This document shows, in pieces, positions 1 through 9,061 of a stretch of DNA of 21,236 nucleotides (the first letter of the stretch is position 1; each line of letters begins with the position of its first letter). The notes under the pieces were generated by a model. It did no database searches. It saw nothing but the letters and a program-made list of their open reading frames with translations, and had not been told where the DNA came from. The translations under genes were made by a program, and so were the position numbers. Location: assembly GCA_015501055.1 (NCBI GenBank), contig JADNYV010000577.1, forward strand, positions 1 through 21,236, given 5' to 3'. This DNA is from Mucidula mucida. Its lineage: Eukaryota; Basidiomycota; Agaricomycetes; Agaricales; Physalacriaceae.

Positions 1-118
1 AGGACTCTTTACGACGTATCTCATCAGTAAAGAAAACGAGGAATTGACATTGCCTTCAAAGGTCTGTCTATCAATGCAGGGCAATCGCGATACCTCTATC
101 AAGCACTGCTGGCGCTGA

Positions 119-379
119 TCTTCGATTCTACTACAACGCTTTCAATTTGTTTCGAACGAGGCATTCGTCCTTGACGAGGTACCAACATTTCTTGCTTTTG
201 AGTATATGGTATGCTCAAGCTTTTGGTACAGACACATGCAATCCGTCGAAGCCATATGCGCCGCATTTACAGAAGCCATCGCCAGCTCTGACCCATCTCG
301 ACCTTGCAACCTAATACCTACCAGATCTTCACCGCATCTACTTAAACCCTCTTTAATTTCCGTCTCCAACTCACATTAA
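119..379 (+). other. Open reading frame of uncertain coding status (possible exon)
   Basis: A plus-strand frame is open from 119 to a TAA at 377-379 (86 codons), with an internal ATG at 236. It contains protein-like stretches such as DEVPTFLAFEYMV and HMQSVEAICAAFTEAI. The opposite strand of the same stretch is also open for 75 codons (142-369, starting METEIKEGLSRCGEDL), so one of the two is a shadow. I could not join the plus frame to the ORF at 487-777 by any acceptable splice pair, because a TAA at 412-414 closes that frame. The stretch is unchanged in copy 2 (10470-10730), which says nothing about selection. No family was recognised. Confidence 0.2.
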
Positions 380-486
380 CGCCCTGTTCAGCTCTCAGTG
401 ATAAGCACAGTTAAATCGGCGCGGGCTGGGAACGTCGAAGCCGTCCATGGAAAGAGTATAAGGTCGTCACAGACCGCGTGCGTCGC

Positions 487-777
487 ATGCTCGAAGACCA
501 ATCATGCGTAGATGGGAGTGAGAGTGTAGTAGATGGCCGCTTGGATGAATTGGAGTTTCTAAATGGAGAGGCACAAGCGCTCAAGGCGGAGGCTTTGGAG
601 ACGGCGGATGCAGCTAAGAATGTCGCGCATGCGGCGACACGAGCGTCAAAGGTAGCATTGAAGTGTGCCAGCGAGATGAGGACTTTGGTGGGTGTCATGC
701 GAAGCCTGGGCGTCTTTATCCAGGAGCTGGAAGCACATATGACACCGCGCATGCCTTCGGATGAGGTCAATCTGTAG
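487..777 (+). CDS. Small alanine-rich hypothetical protein (repeat copy 1)
   Basis: The first ATG in the frame is at 487, giving 96 codons to a TAG at 775-777. The frame is open back to 415 without another ATG, so this may instead be the 3' exon of a larger gene. The product is acidic at its N-terminus (MLEDQSCVDGSESVVDGRLDE). A long stretch rich in Ala, Glu, Lys and Leu follows (ALKAEALETADAAKNVAHAA) and should form a helix or coiled coil. There is no signal peptide, membrane segment or catalytic motif. An identical ORF is present in copy 2. I do not recognise the family. Coding status rests on amino-acid composition and frame length only. Confidence 0.35.
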   Translation: MLEDQSCVDGSESVVDGRLDELEFLNGEAQALKAEALETADAAKNVAHAATRASKVALKCASEMRTLVGVMRSLGVFIQELEAHMTPRMPSDEVNL

Positions 778-1299
778 TCTACATAGTTTGGTTGTATGCA
801 AGGTTTTTTGTGAACAGGTTACAGTATACAACCTTGATAGAAGTTGTCTTAGCTATTGAAGGAAAGTCTACTGATCATAGAATCAACATACAAATTACAT
901 GTTCTGTACAGACAGGTATGGCAATAAATGTGCGTAGAGTTCCAGGGATGATTGAAAGCTCGTTGAGGCGGACCGATTGCCGACGGCAGCGTAAAGACGG
1001 AAACGCGTGCCCAAATTTGGAATGCCCAGGCCTGGCTCAGACCGCCACCATCCCTTTTCCTTGCAACTTCTTCGTTGTACTAGCCGAAATAAGGCTCTCA
1101 AGCGAAGCTGTGTAGACCTGTTTGATAGCAGATAAGCCCGCTTGCGATATTAATCTTTTGATAACAATGCTCAAAGATCGTTCTAGTCTTCATTTTACAT
1201 CCTCTTGAACGCGATGTCATACGTTTTCGTCCCTTGAACTCTTCCTTCTCCGACTCGTGTCTTTTTATCTTTTACTAATTAAACGACAACACGTTACCG
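778..1299. other. Intergenic stretch upstream of ORF2 with promoter-like end
   Basis: No credible gene was seen. The stretch 893-1060 is where copy 1 and copy 2 differ by many 1-3 nt gaps. The last ~90 bases before the ATG at 1300 are pyrimidine-rich (cttccttctccgac, ctttttatcttttac), a pattern common just upstream of fungal start codons. That makes it a weak promoter or 5' UTR candidate for the next ORF. Confidence 0.4.
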
Positions 1300-1746
1300 A
1301 TGGCGCCCCGCCAAGTCCCGACGTGTTTGATTGAACACTGCATAAAAAGGAATCCTGACAGGCTAGCATATTGCCTTATTACTTCTCCACCTGCAGAGAG
1401 GTACAGTGCTCTTTCCATTCCGTGGTACCTCCCTCATCGCTTACGCGTAGACTGCAACATGCCTGTAACTCGCTTGAGTACGATTCCTCATTTCGATATA
1501 CCCATGGCCTTTGGATACCTACTGCCAACACTATCTGGAAGACAGTTTGCAGACGCCGACACGCTACATGTCGAATCGAGACGTATTTGGAGCAGAGCGC
1601 TGTTTGAGCAGCTACGAACCGGGACGACCCTCGTCCTAGCGGACAACTCTTCGCCAGATGGAACCATTCCGTCTGAGGAAGTCCTCAGCGCTCTGAAGAA
1701 TAGGTTGGGATTGGCGGGGGAGCCGGGATGGTTTCCTTATTACTGA
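1300..1746 (+). CDS. ORF2: hypothetical protein of 148 aa (repeat copy 1)
   Basis: The ATG at 1300 follows a pyrimidine-rich leader, and the frame runs to a TGA at 1744-1746. The product starts MAPRQVPTCLIEHC and ends EEVLSALKNRLGLAGEPGWF plus PYY. No family was recognised and no membrane helix or secretion signal is obvious. The best evidence that it codes comes from the second copy: in 1556-1645 eleven codons differ, seven of them synonymously, and the rest are mostly mild changes (Ala/Thr, Phe/Leu, Gln/Asp, Thr/Ser). This supports the frame from about codon 85 on. The 5' part is less certain: a GTACAG..GCGTAG intron around 1399-1450 would be possible but leads into another frame. A cDNA could change the start. 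Confidence 0.5.
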   Translation: MAPRQVPTCLIEHCIKRNPDRLAYCLITSPPAERYSALSIPWYLPHRLRVDCNMPVTRLSTIPHFDIPMAFGYLLPTLSGRQFADADTLHVESRRIWSRALFEQLRTGTTLVLADNSSPDGTIPSEEVLSALKNRLGLAGEPGWFPYY

Positions 1747-2021
1747 GGGGATCTGTGAGTGTATGTCATTGTCATCATCTGCTGCAATACAGACTGATCG
1801 TCTTCTGTTGCATCGTCGAGGTCACGGTGGCATTCGCCTACGCCAGTGACACGAACGCTTAAAGCTCGTCGAGGCTCGTCGTAAGTAGTTAGTCCACTAT
1901 CACTAAACTACGGCTGGCGTAAAGTAAGGACTCACGCATAGTCGGCATTCCTATGAACCACTCAAGTCGGGCTTAAGGTTCATCGTCGAGGGCTGCGAGA
2001 GACAGTCAATGGAAATCTAAC
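1747..2021. other. Spacer without recognisable gene
   Basis: Nothing with coding character is seen on either strand. A 76-bp block found here in copy 2 (12304-12379) is absent from copy 1 between positions 1963 and 1964. The stretch has the short near-repeat gctcgtcgaggctcgtcgta around 1864-1884, which is too short to interpret. Confidence 0.5.
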
Positions 2022-2252
2022 ATGTAACCCACCAGTCAGCCTGAAGACAAAGTCCATAAGGTTCAAACAGGAAGATGCCTGCATGATACATCGTCAAAGG
2101 CGTCAAACACATATCAGAGTGGTTTACCTTGATGATTGGTTGACAGGAGGACGGCGAGGGTAAATTTTACAAGAGGATCGGCGCGGCTGAAGCAAGGCAC
2201 GGTCTAGGCAAGCTGTTAGTCACTACGATATCCGTAGAACACTGTACACACC
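2022..2252 (-). pseudogene. Duplicated exon block P: remnant of a membrane-protein gene
   Basis: This block is a diverged relative (about three quarters identical by eye) of 2789-3030 in the same orientation. On the minus strand both blocks show an exon ending ..aatcatcaag or ..atgccatcaag at a GT donor (GTAAAC or GTAGGC). A ~45-50 bp intron ends in TGCAG or CCTAG, and a short exon ends before gtgggtta. The exon frames align at protein level: FTLAVLLSTN here against IPLTVLLLTN in the other block, a hydrophobic stretch suited to a membrane helix. No complete frame can be made, so it is called a gene fragment. Copy 2 holds the same block at 12441-12671. Confidence 0.35.
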
Positions 2253-2253
2253 G

Positions 2254-2535
2254 TTAAATCAAAGAGACTTCACTCGTGTCAACGAACGTCCAAGAATGAG
2301 TCGATGGTCTAGTCGCCAAGTAGACGTCTAAACCGAACTGATACGAACGCGGAGACACCGGCAGTGATTCCAAGCATACACGATATCCGTGAAGACGAAA
2401 GCAAGGGCAGCAGTCCTCGTCCGTCAAGAAGCATGTCCAAGCGAGCGACGAGTCGTGAACAGATCCTGCCATCTCGTAGATGGCAGCAGTATTCAGCCGG
2501 CTGAGGTGCACCGGCGCGAAGCCAGGTGTATACAC
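2254..2535 (-). other. Possible C-terminal coding remnant downstream of the membrane-protein exons
   Basis: The minus strand is open for about 93 codons, with stretches such as LNTAAIYEMAGSVHDSSLAW. It lies directly downstream, on the minus strand, of the exon remnants at 2720-3547. In DUF6534-like proteins the equivalent place holds a helix followed by a polar loop. The resemblance is weak and an overlapping minus frame (2309-2548) is also open, so the reading is uncertain. Copy 2 has the same frame at 12673-12930. Confidence 0.2.
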
Positions 2536-2719
2536 ACACAGTCAACATATAGACACTTCTACAGTCTAGTCAACACTTATTCGGGTTCAAACAGTATGAG
2601 AGCGACTTACCGATGCACAGAGATCATGAGCTGGTCTTATTCTAACGACTGGATGAGCATAGGTAAGAAGCAGTGTTACTAGATCTCACCGTTTTGTAGA
2701 CTATTTCCTCAGAGTTCAA

Positions 2720-3547
2720 GCAGCTACAGGCGGCGCCAATGTTCAAATCGGTCTTGTGGCTGCTCGAATCCCATGCCGGAAAGACAGGATATAACCCACC
2801 TGTCAGCTTGAAGATCAGTCCATGCGAAGTCGTGGCTAGGTGATACATCGTCAATAGGTGTCAAACGGGTATCAGAGTAGCCTACCTTGATGGCATTGGT
2901 CAACAGAAGGACGGTGAGGGGTATAACCCACAAGAGAAAGCCGTGTACACGCAAAGTTGCGCGATGAAGGTCTAGGAGGAATGGGGGCGAGAGATCAGTC
3001 ACTATCTTCCTTAATGAACACGTTACACACCTTCAGACGACAAACATACTCTGAGGAAAGGCCAAACAAGACGGTCAAGTTGACAGCGTGGATAATGAAC
3101 CGGAACGCTGCTGTCGACGCGTAAATGCTTGTAGTCCTTGGAGACGCCTTCGAGATCCGCGAGACGGGGTTGAACGGCAATAAGGGGAGACGTACATCGT
3201 AGTTGGTGACAACGTGCATGTGCCGTTGTATTTGAAGACAGCGTTGAGTTCTATCAACATGATAACTGCATGCCTCTTCACAAGGCAAAGCGAGGACTCA
3301 CAAGCACCTGGCACAAAAGTATCCTCCCACAGTCAAGTCTTCGTTGTCGTAGTGCGTGAACGTTGAACGCCGTGTCCAATGACCACCCCAGTCGTTGGAC
3401 CGTCCAGTCGTCGCAAGGCGTGTCCGTGTACGACGTAGTCCATCCATGAGCGTTGTACATGAGAGTCCGGGCAACGGTGGCCTACACAACTTTAGTGTTG
3501 TCGCCGATGAAAATACAAGAGAATGGACTTACTGTAAGGCGCGCCAT
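2720..3547 (-). pseudogene. Decayed multi-exon gene resembling DUF6534-type fungal membrane proteins (copy 1)
   Basis: Read on the minus strand, a series of short exons with good splice ends can be laid out. An ATG is at 3545-3547, and introns are proposed at 3482-3532 (GTAAGT..TGTAG), 3111-3195 (GTACGT..GACAG), 2972-3030 (GTGTGT..CCTAG) and 2836-2885 (GTAGGC..CCTAG). Exon products include TSYTDTPCDDW..LGWSLDT, HMHVVTNY, FIIHAVNLTVLFGL and HGFLLWVIPLTVLLLTN. The order W..LDT, then VTNY, then hydrophobic segments recalls DUF6534 (a multi-pass family expanded in Agaricomycetes). That match is from memory of the pattern. Reading frames do not join across all exons, and copies 1 and 2 differ by a 5-bp indel inside the third exon, so I regard it as broken. 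Confidence 0.35.
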
Positions 3548-4636
3548 GAGAGACGTTGTCGTCAGACGAGGTATCTGTAGGAGAGAGAAAAGCCAACATA
3601 GTGAGATGATGGTGGGACGAAAGAAGGAAGCTGACCCGTGGTGATCAACGAGCTAGCGCCGGTCACGTTTTCCAACGTGTCGGGAACGCGATGGCGAGAA
3701 CGTCGGCGACAATAATGAGAGTACATTTGGAGAAGATGAGACATCTCCAGATGAATGAACAGAAGAGTGAAGAGAGTACGAAAGACAAGAAGGGAAAGGA
3801 AGTGGGTGATGATGACTTTGGCTGAATTGCTTCGCCTTTTATCGCGTTTGGAAAGGCGGGGACCGCAAGAGAAACGTAAACAGGCCGGATTAATTAGGCT
3901 CCATGATCGAGGAACATTGGTTGAGGAGAAAAGTCTGGAACTTGTAACCAATTACTTGCGCGCCACGGGAACTCGTTTCTAGCGTCCTACGCGAATTAAT
4001 ATCCCTGCGCGTAACAGCGGCGTATAGATCTCTACACAGAGCATGGGCTTTGACCTACCAGATTTTTCGGGATCCACTTCGACTGAGAGAGCGAAAGTAA
4101 TGAAATTTGTATCCGTATCGAGTACGCGGTAGCAAGGTGCTCTGCGTATTCGTACACATCTTCCAATATCCAGACGAGTGGAGTCGTTTCAAGGACACAA
4201 CCCTGATCATCTGATGTAAGGACAGAATGAGCCGTTTGAAAAACGGAGAACTTGAAAACTCACAGAGTGGTATATTGGGGCGGAGATGTGGATCGCTTCG
4301 CATTGCGATATTCCCCGCTCTGGACGCGGACAAACGTCGCCGCCAATGTTCTGATCAATCATCACAGGGTCAGCATGAAATTGAAGCGATCCAGCGACGG
4401 AAAAGGCACGAACCTTTAGGTTACCACATTGAATTCGGGATTAGTGCCGAGTCATTGTGAGGAACGGGCAATACGGCAGTCTAAATAAGTGTATGAGAGT
4501 CGCAATATCGAGCCCGTTCCGGCGGAAAACGCGAAATCGACACAACTGCCGGAGGGATGGAGGAGGAGAAAAACGACTTGCGTCATTTCCCCGCACCCGC
4601 GAGAGTCAAGATAAGATTGTCGAGGCCCCATACACG
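3548..4636. other. Right third of the repeat unit, no recognisable gene
   Basis: Overlapping ORFs of 75-130 codons exist on both strands (3755-3982 plus, 3562-3951 minus, 4055-4333 minus, 4227-4460 plus). None has a recognisable domain, and sense and antisense frames compete. Copy 2 (13972-15061) is nearly identical, with single substitutions and a single-base indel near 3652 and no bias toward any one frame. I see no convincing gene, RNA or terminal repeat here. Confidence 0.45.
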
Positions 4637-4671
4637 TCACAGGGCCCCGGAGATCCTCGTGCTATCGATAG

Positions 4672-4884
4672 TCAGGGTCCAAGAGGCTTTGCTGAGGCGT
4701 TGACGCGAAAAGTCGGGGTAAAAGCGCGTTCAGCAGCCCAATTACTATCGGAGTTCTCGTTACGTAAGCTATAAAGAAGTATCCAAGTAAACATAAGGTC
4801 GTTGGAGTCGCCAGAAAGCGGGAAATGGAGAAAACGCGTAGGTGTAAGTGAGCCAAGATCGGAGTGGTCGTGGTTCGGTGTCAA
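4672..4884 (-). pseudogene. Fragment of an unidentified protein, related to the fragment at 6297-6797
   Basis: The minus strand is open for 70 codons and reads MTPNHDHSDLGSLTP at the start and FRVNASAKPLGP before its stop. Protein-like text in between includes LMFTWILLYSLRNENSDSNW. Its start and end resemble the start of the minus-strand fragment at 6297-6797 (DTNHDQLNLG..TRQRLLGPR), as if that copy had lost about 45 residues. At DNA level both share the stretch ggtcgtggttcggtgtca / ggtcgtggttcgtgtca. The family is not recognised. The piece is truncated and starts with no clear promoter. Confidence 0.3.
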
Positions 4885-6296
4885 GTTCTACCGATCACTT
4901 GGCGTTACCTGGCCTGGATCGAACTTTGCATAGACAGTATTTCAACATCAATTCCGGCCATGTAGGCCGTCTGTAACGTTGACCCAGATGAGTATACCCG
5001 CTAGACCAGCGGAGGAAATATCCCGTGTCGAACACGGGATATCAGCCTGGACACTCCACGAATATTGTCTCCAGGGTTCAAAGTATCGATCGCACAGGCT
5101 TCCTGGCTCCCTGGATGGAAGTTTTGGAGAAGTTCATGTACGAGGTTTTGGCTGTATCCACTTTGTCGGACAAGTGGTATATCGGTTAGTCCGCCAATTT
5201 CTCCGACTTTGGTCATTTACTATGTTCATGTACGGTACTCTACTAGACTCTGTGTGGTATTTTGAGCGTGTATAGACTACTCTACGAGGCAATATTTTTG
5301 AGATATGGTTTCGACACTGAGGCAAAGTAACACTTTTGAAGGGTCTCGTCGACTTTTACTGGATTCAGGCAACAAAATGGGACAAAACGGATGCAATTTC
5401 GAAGGTAGGATACAGCAGTAATGCACTATCTACGTGAATTCCAGGTTATTCTACGTGGTATCTAGGTGTCGCGTTGAACTCCACCCCCCATCCGTGAAAC
5501 TTTTTGAAAAACACTTACGAATAGATAATGCGCTGGCGGGAATTAGGGCAATCTGACGAACAATCTGCAAATGAGTTAGCTCCGAGAATGATTGAAACAA
5601 AAGTTCACGGCACATACCTCGCGCCTCCGATTTGCAAGGGCTTGATGTTGTATCCGAACAAACGGCGGGGCACATGACTTCAGTCCCCTTGTCGTATCTG
5701 TCCGCAGCCTAGGTCAGTGTCACCTTTGAAATTTCAAGTGTGGCGTCCGCGTCGGTCAATGTCGTGAGTGGCGAGGAACGCAAGCACAGCGGAGGAAGCG
5801 CCGCGGCTCAGTGAGAGTACAGTAGCCCTAATGGCGTTCGTCACCGCACAATTACAAGGATAATAGATCATACTCACCCGATCGCGAGTTGCCCGTCCGT
5901 TATGTCCAAATTGGACATCAAGACCGAAAGTTGCGAGATCCAGATCACCATCCCTGGGCGAGTTTATCCTGTAATTCTTGAAGTGGCGGCAAACACAGTC
6001 CGGGTGGCAATACCCAAAACATACCCGCGCGGGAAAATGACGCACTTCTTCCTTGCAGTTTCCGCAAAACCCAAGGATGAAGTACGTCATCATCAAAGGA
6101 TTTGTACAGTCACGAAGAAAGTCAGGCGAGGCGGGACCGCGAAGCCGCCGAGCTGACTACGCGAGTCGTCAGTGAAAGAGATCGAGTATTTGATGGAAAG
6201 ATTCATTGAACTCATTTCAGAAATGCCGTGAAAATGAATACAAGAATGCTCACTTGTTCTCCTGAAGAAAGCCCAGCCGGCGAGGCCATCCCCGTT
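4885..6296. other. Gene-poor stretch between the two protein fragments
   Basis: No confident gene was found. A minus-strand stretch around 5870-6096 has protein-like, cysteine-bearing text (GFCGNCKEEVRHFPA) and intron-like ends (GTATGT..TTACAG, then GTGAGT). It also has a competing open frame on the plus strand (5902-6156) and matches nothing I know. A perfect palindrome lies at 5018-5042. The rest shows no RNA gene or recognised element. Confidence 0.4.
5018..5042. repeat. Perfect inverted repeat, 11-bp arms and 3-nt loop
   Basis: The left arm atatcccgtgt (5018-5028) and the right arm acacgggatat (5032-5042) are exact reverse complements around cga. Such a stem could be a dimeric transcription-factor site, a cruciform, or a scar of a transposon end. 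Nothing nearby identifies which. Confidence 0.8.
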
Positions 6297-6797
6297 AAAT
6301 GATCCGTTTCCAAGAGCTAACCATGTTCAAGCAGGCGATACAAACTGTGGCGGAGGCAGCTGCTCTTTTTGGAGTGATTCCAGTCAAGGAAGAAAGATCC
6401 ATCGGAGCTGCGCGAGATCTGTGCTCATATGGAGAACAATTTGCCCGAATTTGATGGGAAGAAGGAAATAAGCACCTGTCTCCAAACTGTTCAGCGAGGA
6501 AGGCACGCAATGCATAGAGGTCGATATCTCGTGCACAATGGTTATAATAGGTCTCCACGTAGTGTATCTGAGCGGCGAAGAAGTTCCCGAGGTTGTTGAC
6601 TCCCGTTCTGAACGAGTCAAAGTCAGACTCTGTGGGCAGCCGGCGAGTGTACCGAGTCGTCGCATATTCGTTGAGGCAGTCCAGGGCAAAAAGTGGTTGG
6701 ATTCGTGGTCCCAGAAGGCGTTGACGCGTCTAGTGCGAGAATCCAAGGTTGAGCTGGTCGTGGTTCGTGTCAGAGAACCAACTTCCACATTGGGCGG
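6297..6797 (-). pseudogene. Remnant of an unidentified protein-coding gene
   Basis: One minus-strand frame reads from about 6797 to a TAA near 6297, with strongly protein-like text: LFALDCLNEYATTRYTRRLP, then SDFDSFRTGVNNLGNFFAAQ and ARDIDLYALRAFLAEQFGD. It has an in-frame TAG near 6735-6745 and no clear start, so it is broken or lacks upstream exons. A related shorter fragment lies at 4672-4884. The family is not recognised. It could be a host gene fragment or a piece of an old mobile element. Overlapping ORFs in other frames (6384-6842 minus, 6538-6804 plus) are judged shadows. Confidence 0.35.
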
Positions 6798-6985
6798 CGC
6801 ATGATCAACATCGAGCTCAACCTCTAACCACCACGTCGCCACGCTCTCTGACCTAGTAACATGCTGAGAACGACCTGGACGTCAGTTGTATATAGACTTA
6901 TTGGACGTGGAAATTGCGCAAAAACTCACCTTGGACAACTTGAACCCATTTCGACTCTGAAGACATGTTCCTGAGCATCTGCAAG

Positions 6986-7325
6986 GCACTGCGACGCACC
7001 TTTTTAGCTCTCTCTGACTGCCGTGCATCTCGGGAACTTGCCCTATGTCTGCTAACGTCCTTTTCCGCCTGACTTCATTTTTGGGTGTATTGAGCGCAAC
7101 TGCATGAAAAGGTGAGCTCGCGAAGCGATGTATAATGAACAAATGTCTGCTGAACATAAAGCACTGCGACGCACCTTTACACTCTGTCGTGCACCGCTGA
7201 AACTTGCCTTCTGACGTTCTTATTTTCTGAACACGTTTCTGGATGAATTGAGCACAACTGCACTGCTTCGCGGCGCCCACACTATCCACCTGACTGATGA
7301 AAAGGTGAGCCCGCGAAGCAATGTA
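6986..7325. repeat. Two imperfect tandem units, period about 175 bp
   Basis: Unit 1 (6986-7132) and unit 2 (7161-7325) both start gcactgcgacgcacctt. They share, in order, a cgtgca..aacttgcc block, ttgagc(g/a)caactgca, and the end tgaaaaggtgagc(t/c)cgcgaagc. Between these blocks they have small gaps and substitutions. A third unit was not seen. No coding function is apparent. Confidence 0.7.
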
Positions 7326-8761
7326 AGGAAGATTTCAGACGCTCACCAAGCAGTCTCAAACTCCAAAACAACGGGAATGCAACTGGTGAACTTGGGGAAC
7401 GCGGAGGAGGCATGGCGGCGTAGTGACTGGGGGTAGGGAAGGATAATCCTGGACCCGATTGTGCGGCGCGGTACAAATAATTTCCTACTCTCGATCACAA
7501 ATTCTAACGTGTTCTTCTTTCAGCACCCTAAGCATATAGTCCATTTCATTTCCAAGGCGATTCCCGTTGTGTTTAGTTGGCTTGTCGTTGAATTTCGCGA
7601 CCTATCAACATCAGGAAAGATGTTGACAACTCTGAATCTCGCTGTTTGAGGTCCAAACAGTTCTCCGAAGGCCAGGTACGCTGGTTGTGGCGCCCATATC
7701 AACCCTGTCACTTCAAATATTATGCCGCGACGGATATGTTCTTGGCTTACAGGATGTCTACTCCCTCTGCGACTATGTCTGTACCAATGGATAGCATCAA
7801 AACTGCGGTATACATCTCTGTTAGAAACCAGCAAGATCTCTGCATTATAGAAGCGGCACTATCTGTCCGTAATTTCTGTCTTGCTGATCACGGGATGGAG
7901 CCGTCTCATAGTTCTTGCCACCTGGACCCCGATTGACAAACGGAGGAGGATTAACCAACAGGTATATAAACCTATTCTCCGTGCTCCTGCTCCTTTGTTT
8001 CTCCCCACCATGTCGTCTCGCTGTTTGTACTCGGGATGTTTCTCTGCTTGACTTTGACCTTGCCTCACCTCGTCTTTGACCCTTTACAATCCCCAGTGAC
8101 GGGGAGGATGTGTGCGGGTCATGTTTTGATATAATGTATGTCTTGTTGTTCATAACTGCTTCTGTTGTTGTTCTCAACTCGGTTCTGCCCATAACACAAA
8201 CAATTATATCTTGAGTGTGTCCACTTGCATCAGTGTCATGCTCAATGCTATTCGGATTCGGTACGTTCAGGCGGCGGGGTACCAAAGTTGGCGCTAATGT
8301 TAGTTTTTAGCGGATCTGTTTGGTTTGGCCTGCTGGATTCGACTCTGAATCCAACATGAAGTTTGCAGGCGGCTATTCGGAATACTTGTGCTTTTCGGTT
8401 CGTGTTTCAGTGCCGAGATCTGCGGTAATGCCAGCCCTCTGCGGGTGCGTATTGTTTGGGATCCGCCCGGCCTACTCGGTGTTGAGAGATCTACTCTGAT
8501 GCGCGGTACTTGTTCTGACACTATGACAAGGCAGGCCATTACCTGGGACCACTGGGTTGAATGAGTTGTCTCGACTCTGTAAGTTTTCTGCTCTCTTGCA
8601 GGCCACTCTTGTTTGTAGTAGATAGACGCCACAATCTGAAGCTGCTGTACCATCACGTGACCGAAAAATAAAAAACTTGTCTTGAAAATGCTCAGGGACG
8701 CCCATAAAAGGCGTTTTAGCCCTTTACAATTGCCATGTAAGGAGTACTCACCCTGCACGTA
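7326..8761. other. Gene-poor stretch; TATA-like site with pyrimidine tract, possible LTR-like scrap
   Basis: No convincing gene is present. The plus strand has a TATA-like ggtatataaacc at 7961-7972 followed by a CT-rich tract and an ATG at 8010, but the frame closes after 13 codons. At about 8289-8300 the text ttggcgctaatg resembles the primer-binding-site style that follows some LTRs. No matching LTR, gag or pol was found, so an element is not called. The long minus ORFs here (7845-8285 and 8300-8806) have no domain features. Confidence 0.35.
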
Positions 8762-9061
8762 TTGTTGACCGAAGTCTGCCGTGATCTCGCCACCAACACG
8801 ACGCACGCACCCAACCTACGCGTGCCATCAACACAGCCACAGCCACTCCTTCCCTCCAATCGCCATCACCCCGTGAAGAAGCACTCACACGACGCTCCTG
8901 CTAAGAGCAGAACGCACACGCGGCGATCAGCAGTGGATGACAATGGGCGGACGAAGATTCCCGAAAACTATGGTGCCTCGCTGTTTCTGGCTGGTCCTCT
9001 CCCTTGCATATGGTGCGTGTCTCTTAGCGATGTTATCTATTTTCTCTGAAAAAGGGCATAG
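8762..9061 (+). promoter_or_regulatory. 5' flank of the F-box-like gene with a possible leader intron
   Basis: The first ~130 bases are rich in CA and CCA. Directly before the ATG at 9062 a plausible intron can be drawn: donor GTGCGT near 9011 and acceptor CATAG ending at 9061, about 50 bp, the size used elsewhere in the window. If real, it would be a leader intron ending right at the start codon, or it would join a short upstream coding exon (ATG near 8940). No TATA box is obvious. Confidence 0.3.

Larger units (their letters stand above)
1..4636. repeat. Large direct repeat, copy 1 (cut by the left window edge)
   Basis: The whole stretch recurs in the same orientation at 10357-15061. Position 1 aligns with 10357 and 4636 with 15061. 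The right border is sharp: both copies read through the same ccccatacacg and then diverge completely. The left border is unknown because copy 1 starts at the window edge. The copies differ by scattered substitutions (about 1% by eye), several 5-7 bp indels, a 76-bp indel and two clusters of dense differences (893-1060 and 1556-1645). This is too many differences for an assembly duplicate. No terminal inverted repeats, poly-A tail or LTR were recognised, so it is called a segmental duplication rather than a transposon. Confidence 0.95.

Noticed and set aside
142..369. Minus-strand ORF METEIKEGLSRCGEDL.. repeated exactly at 10493-10720
   Set aside because: The recurrence is due to the large duplication, and the plus strand of the same stretch is open too, so being open in both copies is not independent evidence of coding.
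411..770. Minus-strand 119-codon ORF (and its copy at 10762-11121)
   Set aside because: Antisense shadow of the alanine-rich plus-strand ORF; Ser/Ala-rich text of low complexity.
4637..4690. cagggccccgg as a terminal inverted repeat of a second transposon next to repeat copy 1
   Set aside because: No inverted partner (ccggggccctg) was found in the window, so an element cannot be supported.
7925..8310. Possible LTR: TATA-like tatataaacc, CT-rich tract, and ttggcgctaatg resembling a primer-binding site after ggggtacca
   Set aside because: No second LTR, no clear TG..CA ends with target duplication, and no gag or pol frames nearby.
8300..8806. Minus-strand ORF of 168 codons
   Set aside because: No domain, no splice support, and mixed composition; overlapping frames are also open.
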